DNA of 64,000 nt, taken from NCBI GenBank assembly GCA_946902875.1, contig OX336345.1:17081395-17145394 (forward strand), given 5' to 3'. The position numbers and the translations under genes are program-made. Source of the stretch: Nematopogon swammerdamellus (taxonomy: Eukaryota; Arthropoda; Insecta; Lepidoptera; Adelidae). Position 1 is the stretch's first letter. Every line of letters begins with the position of its first letter. Below are positions 1-10,451 of this stretch, piece after piece. The notes beneath the pieces were generated by a model. It worked only from the letters and a program-made list of their open reading frames with translations. It did no database searches and was not told the origin of the DNA.

Positions 1-2
1 TT

Positions 3-470
3 TTGCACACCCTACTCCTAGAAGCTGAAGCAATAGTCAATTCCCGACCATTAACCTACGTTTCAGTCGACCCCAATGATCCCGAAGTATTAACCCCCTT
101 TCATTTTATACTAGGATCCCCATCTACATCTCCTCTACCTTTGCAACTTGACGATGCAGATCTAATGCGAAGATCAGACTGGAAGAAGGCCATTAGACTA
201 TCCGATCACTTTTGGTCTAGATGGGTGAAAGAATACCTCCCTACTCTTCTCCCCCGACGAGGAGCTGAACCTGTGCAGAACATGGCCATAGGAGATCCGG
301 TGCTGATAGCCGATGGCAACCTCCCTCGAGCGACTTGGCCGAGAGGACGCATTACGTCAGTGTTCCCGGGTAAGGACGGCGTGGTTCGCGTTGCAGATGT
401 GAAAACAAGCGGAGGGATTTTACGCCGACCTGTAAAGAAACTCGTGCGCTTGCCGGTTGATTGCGTGTGA
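3..470 (+). CDS. BEL/Pao retrotransposon pol, C-terminal end (5' cut by window)
   Basis: The frame is open from the window edge to a TGA at 468-470 and covers about 155 residues. It resembles the end of the integrase region plus the C-terminal DUF5641-type domain of BEL/Pao polyproteins. Residues 6-18 read LLEAEAIVNSRPL, the usual family signature, followed by TPFHFILG and, near residues 95-125, a GDPVLI...WPRGRI stretch typical of the domain that ends these proteins. Integrase would insert the element's cDNA; this end is the non-catalytic part. No internal stop or frameshift is visible, so this copy may be fairly young, but protease, reverse transcriptase and RNase H would lie outside the window. 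A polypurine tract and LTR follow directly. Confidence 0.85.
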   Translation: MHTLLLEAEAIVNSRPLTYVSVDPNDPEVLTPFHFILGSPSTSPLPLQLDDADLMRRSDWKKAIRLSDHFWSRWVKEYLPTLLPRRGAEPVQNMAIGDPVLIADGNLPRATWPRGRITSVFPGKDGVVRVADVKTSGGILRRPVKKLVRLPVDCV

Positions 471-499
471 AGGTGTGCTTCAGCACGAAGGGGGCAGGA

Positions 500-890
500 T
501 GTTCGCGACAGGCAGGTTTGAAAAATGCCAATAAAGAATCGAAAAATGTAAATACGTTGTCATAGCAACTTGTGATTAAATGGCTACTTTTTTCCACTGA
601 AATCTCGTTTTCGTCTTTTATAACAGAGTTATATTTGTATAATTTATACCATGATTATGCTAAACATAATTACAGCTAATCATTTGTAATTACAATTTAG
701 TTTTTTTTATTTTTGTTTGTGGCATAAGAAAATAATACGTAATCTTGTAAAAAGTGGAACTTAGTTATTGGCTTTATTGTTTTTAAACGGTTTTTTTAAT
801 TAATATATGGTAACTTGTTTTTTAATGTACATTGTAGCTGTTAAGTTTCCGAAATAAATAAATAAATAAAAAATAATTTCTTCAACAACA
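500..890 (+). repeat. Probable 3' LTR of the BEL/Pao element
   Basis: A purine-rich tract (GAAGGGGGCAGGA, 487-499) lies 17 bases after the pol stop, where a plus-strand priming site belongs. The next bases are TGTTCGCGAC, a common BEL/Pao LTR start, and the proposed end CAACAACA at 890 gives the standard TG...CA ends and a length of about 391 bp. AATAAA polyadenylation signals occur at 853-870. The partner 5' LTR is outside the window, so the boundary at 890 is inferred. Confidence 0.6.
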
Positions 891-971
891 AGCGTTTTAT
901 TGTGTATTTTACTTTATTTTTTTAATTTGAAATTTCATAAGTATTTGAAAGTTATAATATAGAGAAAATAA

Positions 972-1033
972 CGCAGAACCAAAGAGTTTGTATTACGTGC
1001 GCAGCGACGTAATACAAACTCTTTGCGCAGAAC
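972..1033. repeat. Perfect 18-bp hairpin flanked by 8-bp direct repeats
   Basis: The arms 981-998 and 1007-1024 are exact reverse complements (AAAGAGTTTGTATTACGT) around the 8-base loop GCGCAGCG. The octamer CGCAGAAC stands just outside both arms (972-979 and 1026-1033). It looks like a tiny foldback insertion or a hairpin formed during break repair; no known family recognised. Confidence 0.75.
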
Positions 1034-1055
1034 GATCATTCACTGAATATCGTTC

Positions 1056-1352
1056 GTCAGCCTTAGTAGTTCACTGAGCTAGTGTGATAAGTCGACAGCC
1101 ATTCGTGGTCATAAGCACACCTGGGCGCGGTTAGAACTTAGTAGGGTTTATCCCGTTCGGGTTGGTACCGGGCTGGATGAAAGATCGGTCGAAGCGGCTA
1201 TGTAAATAGTTCGTGTTTTCCGTCCAGTTCAATATGGCCGGCACGACCAAAGGGAAGCACTGACATGGCACTTAGTTCACCAAGGTGTTATGGGCTGACA
1301 TCGTGGATGTTGTAGGTGATGTGGCCAACCGTGTCCGTTTTGATAAAAACAT
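1056..1352 (+). mobile_element. S-family SINE, internally deleted
   Basis: Same family as 32755-33136. It starts GTCAGCCTTAGTAGTTCAC (degenerate head) and keeps the 5S-like piece GGGCGCGGTTAGAACTTAG, here closer to 5S rRNA than in other copies. It then jumps directly to the body (TAGGGTTTATCCCG), deleting the box-C-like part. The 3' end is GATGTGGCCAACCGTGTCC followed by a short A run. Confidence 0.8.
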
Positions 1353-1670
1353 GTGAAAATAATAATATTTCACACGTGCTAAGTACATAAACCAGAAGAT
1401 CTGGCTAAAAACTGGGCAGAATTTTTTTTTATCTACTTAAACGAATTCTTAATTTTTCTATCGCTTCATTTTATTTACAGTTGAGACCTAGTTTTTAGAA
1501 ATCGAGTTCCTTCATATATATAAAAACAAGGTTCAATACCTTATTTAAGGCAAAAAACTTAAAAGTTAATACTAAAAGTAGGTACATAGTTAAAAGGTAA
1601 ATTAGGTTAGGTTAAAATCTATGGCCGAGCACACATTTAACCTCACTCCACTGAATTCTTGGAACGTACT

Positions 1671-1880
1671 ACCTGGTTATTTAAAGAAAGGGATTGAAAA
1701 TGGCGGCGTTCCTATTTCCTCTCGCTCACACAGTAATGCCGTCTAAAAATAAAGCAATTGTTTGAAGATAAAAATTTGTAAATAAAAAAAAATACTTTAC
1801 AAAAAAAAACATAATTGCATGCCGACTGTACAGCTATAAAGCGCCGCCCCTTTTTAATTCCTTTCTTTAAATAACCAGGT
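1671..1880. mobile_element. MITE with ACCTGGTTATTTAAAGAAAG terminal inverted repeats
   Basis: The first and last 20 bases are exact reverse complements and similarity continues further in with a few changes (arms include GGCGGCG on both sides). The interior is AT-rich and non-coding. Total 210 bp, so a non-autonomous DNA element. No convincing target duplication was found; superfamily undetermined. Confidence 0.7.
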
Positions 1881-2098
1881 TAAATAGTATTGTGAGCGGT
1901 TCACACAGTGTCACCGACAGCGTGGCACTATGTGAACGTGCGACAACGCATTTAGGCGCCGCGACGCCTCCGCCGCGCCGCCAGTCTGACCTTTTACTTC
2001 CGACCGTGGAAATAAATGCCCGGAAACGGCATTACCATATTAAATTTTACTCTGTTACCAACAATCGGTCTGCATGCACACCATTTGCACCAGAGGGA

Positions 2099-2120
2099 AG
2101 ATTCAGATTCAGATTCAGAT
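2099..2120 (+). repeat. AGATTC microsatellite
   Basis: Three and a half tandem copies of AGATTC. Confidence 0.8.
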
Positions 2121-2243
2121 ATTTATTTCGCCACAAATTACATTGAGACAAATGCCTATTCAGTATGGTTCGTCATAGTTTTTGTTTTATCCCATTCAGC
2201 CAGAAGAAGACACGTCAGCAGAAGACACGTGAGTAAAAAAAAA

Positions 2244-2606
2244 CCAGCCAATTGCTAGTCCAACTCGTACACCGAGGGTTCCGTATCGCTATGTCATGGT
2301 CAGCGCCACTAACTAACATGAAATGCTTCATATCAGTTAAAATTCATGATTAGTTAAAATGCTTCATACTCTTTTCGGTAGATGGCGCGCATACACTTTT
2401 TAGTTTCTTCTATGGGAGCCCCGTGAATTGTTTACTTTTTCTTATTTTTCTTATTTGTTGTTATATCGGCCATAATAACACATATTCTGTGAAAATTTCA
2501 ACAGGCTACCTATTACTGTTCAAGAGATACAGCCCTCGGACAGACAGACAGACAGACCGCGTAGGCTTAGTAATAGGGTCCCGTACCGGATACGGATCCC
2601 TAAAAA
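2244..2606 (+). mobile_element. G-family repeat
   Basis: The head is diverged (CCAGCCAATTGCTAGTCCAA) but runs into the family's ACCGAGGGTTCCGTATCGC. The middle carries ATGATTAGTTAAAATGCTTC and AGGCTACCTATTAC, then a short GACA tract. The end is a hairpin around GTACCGGATACGG followed by CCCTAAAAA. No coding capacity. The opposite strand of the head has a box-B-like GAGTTCGACTCG in better copies, so a tRNA-related SINE is possible. Confidence 0.8.
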
Positions 2607-3983
2607 GCCTGACAGAGATATAAATAAAATAGGATAAATCTGAACGTAACGGAACGAAACGGAATGGATTTTTTTTTAATTTTATTTGTGAATTTTTCTT
2701 GCACTTCCTCGACCAGTGTATGCCCAGTCTAGGTGTGAATTGCACTGCTTCCGACCTTACTAGAAACAGTTCGCTCACCCACGACACAACACCATAAATA
2801 CCGGCTTTTATTTGACAACTACGAGATTCGGAGATAGGATGCCTTTTTAGTGGGAATACTTCGGATACAGTGTATTGTATTATTTGCGCAAACTTTGCAC
2901 AATGTGTTTGCGCATGCAAGTCGCTGCGGGTAACAGGGTGACGTGAGACTGCGTCCGACTCGAATTTCAAGAAGTTTAACACCAATATTACTCACCTGAC
3001 AGATTCAGTTTTAATATATGTAATACTTCATCTATCAGCGCAGATCGATAGCTTTTTGAAAACACGATTTGATTAACTTCGCTCGATAGAAAAAAATCAT
3101 GAACATGCCTCTGAATTTAGTTATAAAAACGTATTTAAGGCAACGTGACCAAATCAAGGCTTTGGAAATAATATATTTTATTTGTTGAATATATCTCTAA
3201 ATCCGTAGCTTTTTACTTTTTTGTTTCGATCCGTAGTTTTGGAATAAAAAAATAAAAACCTAACTTTCGTATGCGCTAAAATTGCTTGATTTGGTTGCAT
3301 CCTATTATGATCCTACTCTAACCAGCGAAAGCGGCGCGCCTTGAAACAGGAGTATGGGTCTCAGATCGTGAATAGGATTGACAGGGCCCTACGGCGGCGC
3401 CGCAAACGACAGATAAAATTGTCAAATTTCCTCCTTCATCAACAAATTTAAAATATTTATGTAAAAAAATTATAAATTAAATGCCATGAGCAAACCAGAT
3501 AATAATTATATAGGTATTGTAACATTACATAGATTTACATAAAACAATCCAACTATTTTTATGCACCTTATTTGTACTTTTTATATTGATAAAGATTAGA
3601 ACTTTTTTTTATTTATTACTCACCTCATTATTCCGTAAGGCGAACGTTCAACGAAATGGAACACAATTACTAAATCCTTCTCACATGGGCTCGCCAACCG
3701 TTTATGTATACTTAAAAAAAAAACAAATTGAGTCTGTCCATCCTGGAGGTCGAATTTCGTTCGGCCATGTTCGGGTTTGAAAGGGACGATGTCAACTTGT
3801 ACTTGTGTCCCACTGTAGGTGCGACTGATCAAATTAGGCGACAGCGTGTGATTGCCCGCTTCTACGTAACCGAAAGGCCGGATGTTCACAACCACGCAAC
3901 GTGAAACGTCAAATTGGACTTCAGAGAGAAATGAGGTAGAACTTGCAAGGCTGAATACTGAAATAAACATCCTAAATAGACGA
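2607..3983. other. No gene recognised
   Basis: AT-rich sequence with chance frames only. Several homopolymer A/T runs; no repeat family or exon signature recognised. Confidence 0.5.
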
Positions 3984-4070
3984 CAGAGAGGTGAATGTAG
4001 CTCTGTCAACGGCCCTATAGGCCCCTCGGCAAAGCCACCCGTGCTGGCTTCACAAAAAAATAAATAAAAT
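3984..4070 (+). mobile_element. Jockey B LINE 3'-UTR tail
   Basis: GAGAGGTGAATGTAGCTCTG through GCAAAGCCACCCGTGCTGGC and a poly-A/AATAAA tail matches the 3' tails at 43020-43130 and, in reverse, 5862-5930. A 5'-truncated LINE insertion; the sequence immediately upstream (3780-3980) could belong to it but was not aligned confidently. Confidence 0.6.
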
Positions 4071-5418
4071 TTAATATTAAATCTCAAGAAACTACAAAAA
4101 TGTAATAATGAATTAAGTACAACATTTATAACGAAATTATTTTGTTTCTTTACTGGCTTACGCGTACACAGCTTAAAAGTAAGGCTGTCAGTGTGATCAG
4201 TATTAAGTATGCAACTCAGTTTTGAAGCGTTGCCAACTGTTTACCATTAAGGCGAATTACCACGGACTCACTCTACATATTTATGTAGGAAACGTTTATG
4301 GAAAGAGACAGACAGAAAATACTTAGAACAATTTACATAATTCGAGATTCAGTGTTTCATATTTAGATATTCCTTATAAACATTGTCTAAAGATGAAACT
4401 TTTTTAAAATCACACGGTTCATTTTAAATTTAATTAATAAAATGGCTTACACGTATTTTAAACACGTTGTTGTGTTTCGTGTATTCACGGGCAAGTTGTT
4501 AAATTAATAAAATCATCTAAACAATTTGAAAAACATAGGATTTTGTCACATTTTTTGGTAGGTCTCTATGTACTGAAGTTGTGACAAAATATACTATTTA
4601 CCTATTTATATGGCATGCAATCTTCATAAATTGTATCAATGTAGATTTCTATATAGTATTTTAGGTCTAGTTTGAAATCTTGAGAGACGGTTTAGTTTAT
4701 ACCTACTTAAACTCTACAGCTCTCATGTAAAAAAAGTAATGGTGAAAACACATCATCAGAGTCGTGAAGACAAAAATTGCCTTCATTATCAATAATGTAC
4801 ACATATGAATAATATGAATACATACATAATGGAACAAATAATTATAAAAAAGTCATAAAAAGATTTAATGATGAAATTAATAAAAATTAAGTTGTCACAT
4901 ACAATATAATAGTGTCCGTAACGTGTCTTCAAACGAGGTCACCGTTTTACGAGGCTCCAATGCGTAGACAAGATGACCTTAAGCCTCTTGCCGAAATTCG
5001 GTCAACTTTTACGCACTGTGCGGTCGTAACGATATAGTTTACGGCAAGGCTTATGTTATGTCTTCATAACGTAAATGGGTTTCTGGGGGCAAATGTGCGA
5101 ATGAGTGGAACAGGCAGGGCGCGGTGTCGGATATTTTGATTACATACTGGCGAATGACAATGTGTATAAGGAAATTAAGGAACCGTTTAAAATATGGCAA
5201 TAAAGATCCGAAAAAGGAGATTGGTGCGGAAGGAAGGTTGTCTTTAAGGAAGCCATTTAGGGGTACCTACAATATTGGCAATACTTACCTTGACTTCTTT
5301 TTTCAAATAATTGAAAAAGATACAATTTTATTCAACATTCTCCTTCCGCCACAATTCAACACAAAAACTTTGAAGTAGGTACTTAGTTCAAGCTGTGCAA
5401 TAATTTTACATTCCTCGC
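4071..5418. other. No gene recognised
   Basis: AT-rich. The reading frame at 5124-5378 (84 codons) has no recognisable domain and is probably chance. Confidence 0.5.
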
Positions 5419-5459
5419 TTCAAGAATTTCTCCATCCTAGTGATGGAGAAATTCTTGAA
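5419..5459. repeat. Perfect 18-bp hairpin, 5-nt loop
   Basis: TTCAAGAATTTCTCCATC, loop CTAGT, then the exact complement. Similar in size to the hairpin at 981-1024 but unrelated in sequence. Not flanked by coding sequence. Confidence 0.8.
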
Positions 5460-5861
5460 ATTACGGATAGACTGAAGGGTTAACTTATACAGCGTTTCTT
5501 CTTAACCTTAATAAGGTTCAAGCTCTACTATAACGTAATTTGGAGAGCAGAACTTTCCTACGGGTGTAATTAAATCGCAGTCAGAACTGACACAATTACG
5601 CTAAGACCTAAACTTAGACTTCGGTCTACGTCCGAAACAGACGTTATACGATCTCGACCCAACAGCGGCGTGAACACGTTACCGCTGCGGTGGTACCGAC
5701 TCAGGCGTGTCACGTGCACCCGTTCCCTCACCGCACGCCTTGGAGATAAAGGAATTTGTCTTACAAAGATACTCGTACATATAATGTATGTAGTTCTTGT
5801 CAGTAAGTTTCTTGAAGTACTTGAAACCTAAAATTATTATTTTGAACTATATATGAAAACC

Positions 5862-6088
5862 ATCATGGGTGGCTGTGCCGAGGGACCAAAGGTGCAGTTG
5901 ACAGAGCCAAATTCACCTCTCTTCACCTCAAATTCGCCAGCAGATTTGCGGACTGTTGCTAGGCTGTCTAGTCCAGGGTCTAACTAATCTATTGATATGA
6001 CGTTTGAAGACTGCCAGGTTAAAGGATTCGGGAAATACATTCCGGAAGACAGTTGTCACCCTAGCGGTGCGACAAAGGAATGATTTTG
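5862..6088 (-). pseudogene. Jockey B LINE, 3' end of reverse transcriptase frame and 3' UTR
   Basis: Read on the minus strand, a short frame contains VFPESFNLAVFKRHINRL, the conserved end of jockey-like polyproteins (family pattern: FP..YNL..FK.R.N..L), then a stop and a 3' UTR ending GGCACAGCCACCCATGATGG. The catalytic reverse transcriptase is missing: a typical 5'-truncated dead copy. It abuts a plus-strand jockey A tail at about 6089, head to head. Confidence 0.8.
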
Positions 6089-6275
6089 AGAAACGTATCC
6101 TTGCCCACATATTTCACACCAAGTATAGTCTCGGGTCCTTCAAGAGAGGCTTGAATTGGCACCTGTCAGGCCGGCGTGGCATTCGCAGCCCCTGCATGCG
6201 ACCGAATGTCCATGGGCGTCGCTACCATATGGGTGGCTCTGCGCCACATGTCGCCCTTATTATAAAAAAAAAACG
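6089..6275 (+). pseudogene. Jockey A LINE, last codons and 3' UTR
   Basis: Encodes HIFHTKYSLGSFKRGLNWHL and continues through GRRGIRSPCMRPNVHGRRY, then a UTR with GCGCCACATGTCGC and a poly-A run. It matches the end of the longer copy at 48838-49412. A change at GGGCGTCGCTA extends the frame beyond the usual stop. Severely 5'-truncated. Confidence 0.8.
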
Positions 6276-6974
6276 TTAAATGAGAATTGGGAAAATATAT
6301 CTGACGACATTTAGCGCTCTTGGTTGCTACATCAATAAAGCTAGTGAACTCAGCCTTGGATACGCTAGGGGTCAAATACCGTTGCAACGAGCCACGCAAT
6401 ATGGCATGGAGTTTACGTGCCGCGGGGACGTATAAAGCAAAAACAGAGGACCATTTACGTGCCGCTGAATATGTTTGTTGCGAGTGTTCAGACAACATGT
6501 CTTGCGGCATATTTCAAATTAGAATCACCGTAGAATTTGAAGGACATAGTGTATCAAAGTATTGGAAGTTACGAAATAAATTTATAGAATTTTTAGACCT
6601 TAACAATTCTATTTTGTTTCGAAACTCGAAAAAAGTAACGTATATATATATTATTTGTCAGTAGTAAATACCCAACTTATTTATAAGAGCAGCTACCTAA
6701 GTTGTGCAACACTTACTGTCCCGATTTGACAAGAAGTGTGCGATATAGTTCGGCGCCAACTGGGTGATTAAATTAAGGTTATGAAAACTAATTTGCGTCG
6801 AAGATTAACTGCGCCCTTAGGGCGAAAAGGCTTTGCATGGATGTGATATATTAGCTCAATTTCACATAGTTTTACTTTAATAAATGTTTTAATTGATTTC
6901 GTTACTAAACATTTTACATAGTTGGCTCGTGAAGTCAATCACAAAATAACAAAAAAAAAAAACGTTATACAAAA
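6276..6974. other. No gene recognised
   Basis: A 114-codon frame (6320-6664) lies here but shows no domain and loses a protein-like composition after about residue 65; an overlapping frame on the other strand is equally open. Treated as chance. Confidence 0.45.
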
Positions 6975-7085
6975 GGTGAGCGCCGGGACTTCAGCGACAT
7001 CTCACTCACGAGCGTCATGTTACTAGTGTTATGTTATCAAATCTCAATTCACTCCAGCCACGAAAAACCCTCGGGGACCCGGTAT
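6975..7085 (+). repeat. K-family interspersed repeat
   Basis: Shares ACATCTCACTCACGAGCGTC, an AATTCACTCCAGCC core and a following CTCGGG-like step with copies at 22571, 33485 and, reversed, 28344. Non-coding; class unknown. Confidence 0.65.
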
Positions 7086-7682
7086 ATTTGTTTAAACATA
7101 CAAAATCAAAGTTCTTTGGCGTAGTTAGTCTACTGGGAACAATTCGACACGGGAACTCTCCCAAAAACTCGCCGAATACAACCAAATAGCCGTGTCGAGT
7201 GCATTAGCTAACGCTTTCTGATTGGTCGAATTAGATCGCGTAGATACTGGCCTCTTCAAGGCACCAAGTTTCCTTCACTGGAGTTCTTTGAATATCCGAA
7301 GAACTCGTTTGTACCACATTAGGGAGGGGTGCGAACCCCATACGTCTCGTCTGAGAGATAACTAGGCTATACCCGCCATTAACTCGATCGAGCCATAAGT
7401 ATATCTAAGATGCTAGCTTAAATTTTGTCTTTCCAAGCCATATGATCCTAACTATGGCAGCTGCTCTTTATGTTTTTCCGAACGCTTCGGAATCGAAGCA
7501 CCGAGCATTTGGCTAATTCGGTTTAGCCTTTTTATCTGCTTTCGGTTAGCTCGATTCAACCCCTAACTGCATTTTAACGATTTCCCTCGACGTTTGAGCG
7601 CGTTTAAGTATTTCTCGGATACGTTAAAAGCATTAGCTAGATCGGGTCGTACCTTACGCCGTTGTCATGTAGAGAAAAAAAC
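7086..7682. other. No gene recognised
   Basis: Mixed-composition sequence without long frames or recognised repeats. Confidence 0.45.
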
Positions 7683-8440
7683 GGCCAAGTGCGAGTCGAA
7701 CTCGCGCACCGAGGGTTCCGTATCGCCATGTCATGGTTAGCACCACTCACGCCATCTATGGCGTGTTATGTAATGTATGTTAATATGATATTGTGCTTAT
7801 TTCTGTACAACGTTTCGAAGCAATAAGGGCCGGAACACATAACAGCGTTGCGGCGCCGCGCCGCTAAAATCGGCAGTGGCGTCACTGCCGATTGTAGCCG
7901 ACTGGCGATTGTAGCCGACTGGCGATTTTAGCGTTGCGGCGTCGCAACGCGGTTATGTGTCTCGGCCCTAAAATATATCTATCTACCAACTGATACTTTG
8001 AAGTCACCACGTAGAAATTTTTTTTTTAAACATTACATCCTGGCTTCTAGACAGCCATCGGCCTTATCCTCGGCTCATTTGGCGTGTTTTCTATGGCGTG
8101 TTTATGAAATTCTTCATATTAGTTAAATGTCATGATTAGTTAAAATTCTTCACGCTCTATTCGGTAGATGACGCGCGCGCATACACTTTTTGGTTTCTTC
8201 TATGGGAACCCCCGTGAATTTTTAACTTTTTCTTATTTTTATTATTTGTTGTTATATCGGCCATAATAACACATATTCTGTGAAAATTTCAACGGGCTAC
8301 CTATTACGGTTCAAGAGATACAGCCCTCGGACAGACAGACTGACGGACGGACGTACGGACAGACAGACATACAGACAGACAGACAGACGGCGTAGGCTTA
8401 GTAATAGGGTCCCGTACCGGATACGGAACCTAAAAAAGCG
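7683..8440 (+). mobile_element. G-family repeat, interrupted
   Basis: Starts GGCCAAGTGCGAGTCGAACT and ends CGTACCGGATACGGAACC plus an A run. It has the family middle (GTTGTTATATCGGCCATAA), a long GACA/GACG tract at 8331-8390 and the GGCGTAGGCTTAGTAATAGG step. Compared with uninterrupted copies it carries about 340 extra bases between 7765 and 8090, which contain a MITE. Confidence 0.8.
7827..7968. mobile_element. MITE, 142 bp, TAA target duplication
   Basis: Ends GGGCCGGAACACATAAC and the complement of GGGCCGAGACACATAAC; similarity continues for about 45 bases per arm through GCGTTGCGGCGCCGC. It is flanked by TAA at 7824-7826 and 7969-7971. A 3-bp TWA-type duplication is characteristic of PIF/Harbinger elements. 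The interior holds a second palindrome (CGGCAGTG...CACTGCCG) and a short direct repeat TGTAGCCGACTGGCGAT. Confidence 0.8.
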
Positions 8441-8845
8441 GTGATTGTACCACAACTAGGACAAAAATCTGAAACAAAAAATTCAAAAACTCAACATTAC
8501 ATGTGTACCTGCTTACTAATATTACTGTTTTGGTTCACAAGCCAGAGTACATGAACATAATAATGTCTAAGTATTATTTGATGAAAGGAAACATAGTATG
8601 GTACTTGCCGGGCTGTCATGCGAAGTTATTTGAACAATTGTATTAGGAAATATTTCCAGGAAGTGCTCCAAGCGAAAAGTTTGCACGTTCCAGAAATTTC
8701 TGCGCAAAGGTACCTAGCCTATAAAAATACGAATTGCTTCTGAGAGAGAAATGAAAATGCGAGACGAAGAAAGAAAAATAAAAGACTGAAATCAGACCGA
8801 GATGATCTGAGAACGTAAGGCGATGTTTTACACAGAGCAGGAAAA

Positions 8846-8890
8846 ATAGGCCAAGTGCGAGTTAGACTTGCTTGCAGCCTTGTCTTAATA
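8846..8890 (+). repeat. G-family head fragment
   Basis: TAGGCCAAGTGCGAGTTAGA resembles the first bases of G repeats; the rest of the element is not present. Confidence 0.45.
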
Positions 8891-8984
8891 AAATTTCACG
8901 CCACAATGGGCTACACAGCAAAAAGTATGTGAAACGGGTAAGCAACATGTGGTTTATATGTAGATTAATATAATACATCTACAT

Positions 8985-9031
8985 GATGTTGACGATGATG
9001 AAGGTGATGGCGATGATGATGATGAAAAAAA
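8985..9031 (+). repeat. GAT-rich simple repeat
   Basis: Imperfect GAT/GAC triplets (for example GATGATGATGATGAAAA). Confidence 0.6.
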
Positions 9032-9289
9032 CTACCGAATATGTTATGTATTCTGAATTTAAAATTTAAGGTATCATTTCCCATAAGAAAAATGCAGACG
9101 GAAAATCCATCCACCTATACGATGTTTGGTGCGGAACCTTAAAAAACTAACAATGCCTTGAAGCCTGGCGGAAAAGCAAAAGTTACTTCAACTGGCTCCC
9201 GAGTAATATTTTCGAGCAGGGGGAAGTTTTTTCATTGTGATAAAGGAAATAAAATGGTTCCCGAAGCTCGAAGGCCTTTCTTGAGCTTA

Positions 9290-10448
9290 AGCCTCGTGCA
9301 CACGTTATTAAGTCAAGTAGCGAGTTGGTGCTATTTCACACTTGCTGCTTACTATCTTCGTGTGGACAGGTACATTTATGGCGAGTTAATGGTAACTAAA
9401 TCGGTAAGTTCTGCGAATAGAATCGTTTTCTATTTTTTTCGGCAAGTTAAGATCATCTAGCACCCTCGCCAACTAGCGAGTTCACACACACGCGCAATTA
9501 TTGTATGTAGACACGGAGCGGGAGCGTTGTCGCCTCGCTCCTTCAACTCGACTAATAACATTAACTACTTTAACTCGCCTTGGAAACGTGTGGGCGCTAC
9601 TTGCTACTGTCCTTACTTAATCAAACAAGTAGTGTCCGACCGAAAGTACTTTTTTACTTTCGGCCGAAACCAAAACCGAAACTTCGGCGGAACCCCATCT
9701 TTCGGCCGAAAGCCGAAACGGAAAGCCGAAAGATTTACAAGTCGCAAAGAAATCTTGTGAAAATTTATATTATTTTCACAAAATTTTCATTATTATGCTT
9801 TAAATGTCTTAATTACGGTTTCATCGATATGAAAAGCGAACCCTCCATTAAAAATTGGTTGTCTGTAAAGTCGATTTACGGACGATAGTTTTACGTGATA
9901 ACGTCATACAACCCTTGTTTCATGAATATTCTAAATTTGAAATATTTTCCGACCGGCCAGATATTATGGTACGAGTAACCTCGTTTAAATTTCTGCGGCC
10001 CTGGTACTTTTACAAGCCGACGCTTGGGCCGATTGTGCCTCTCTATCGCTTGTTACGCGCTCTCGCTTGCACACACAGGCTCAGATGGAACGTGACGTGA
10101 TATTCGTGCGTGCAGCCGGTGTTCATCAATTTATAAGACGTTATCACGTCAAAACATTTAAACAATGTTTCGTGTCAGTGAAAACCACATATTAAGACAT
10201 GATACATAGGGCTTTATTATATAGAAATAGTGGCGCGACGCGGTGGCAGATCGGAACAAACAAGTTTCCAAATGTTTCGGTTACTGCCGAAAGTTTGAAT
10301 AATCTTTCGGCCTAATCCGAAAGTCTGTCGAAAGTCAAAATAATAACTGCCAATAGGACGAAAGACGAAATCGACACTTCAGTCGGCCACTACGAACAAG
10401 TTGACAATTTAAACTCGTTGCTTGACTAAATAAAGTGTGCACGAGGCT
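9290..10448. mobile_element. MITE with TTA duplication, interrupted by a hAT-like element
   Basis: The left end AGCCTCGTGCACACG is matched in reverse at the right end (ending GTGTGCACGAGGCT); similarity extends about 38 bases and includes AGTCAAG and CGAGTT on both sides. TTA stands outside both ends (9287-9289 and 10449-10451), again a PIF/Harbinger-like 3-bp duplication. Without the inner insertion it would be about 390 bp. No transposase. Confidence 0.75.
9630..10392. mobile_element. hAT-like non-autonomous element with 8-bp duplication
   Basis: Ends TAGTGTCCGACCGAAAG and the complement of TAGTGGCCGACTGAAG. Flanking octamers are CAAACAAG (9622-9629) and CGAACAAG (10393-10400), one mismatch. 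Subterminal regions are dense in CCGAAAG/CTTTCGG motifs on both strands, as expected for transposase-binding repeats. It holds small frames without domain signature. An 8-bp duplication is the hAT hallmark. Confidence 0.7.
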
Positions 10449-10451
10449 TTA

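Noticed and set aside
3620..4087. 155-codon minus frame as a gene
   Set aside because: It starts inside the reversed jockey B 3' UTR and has no recognisable motif.
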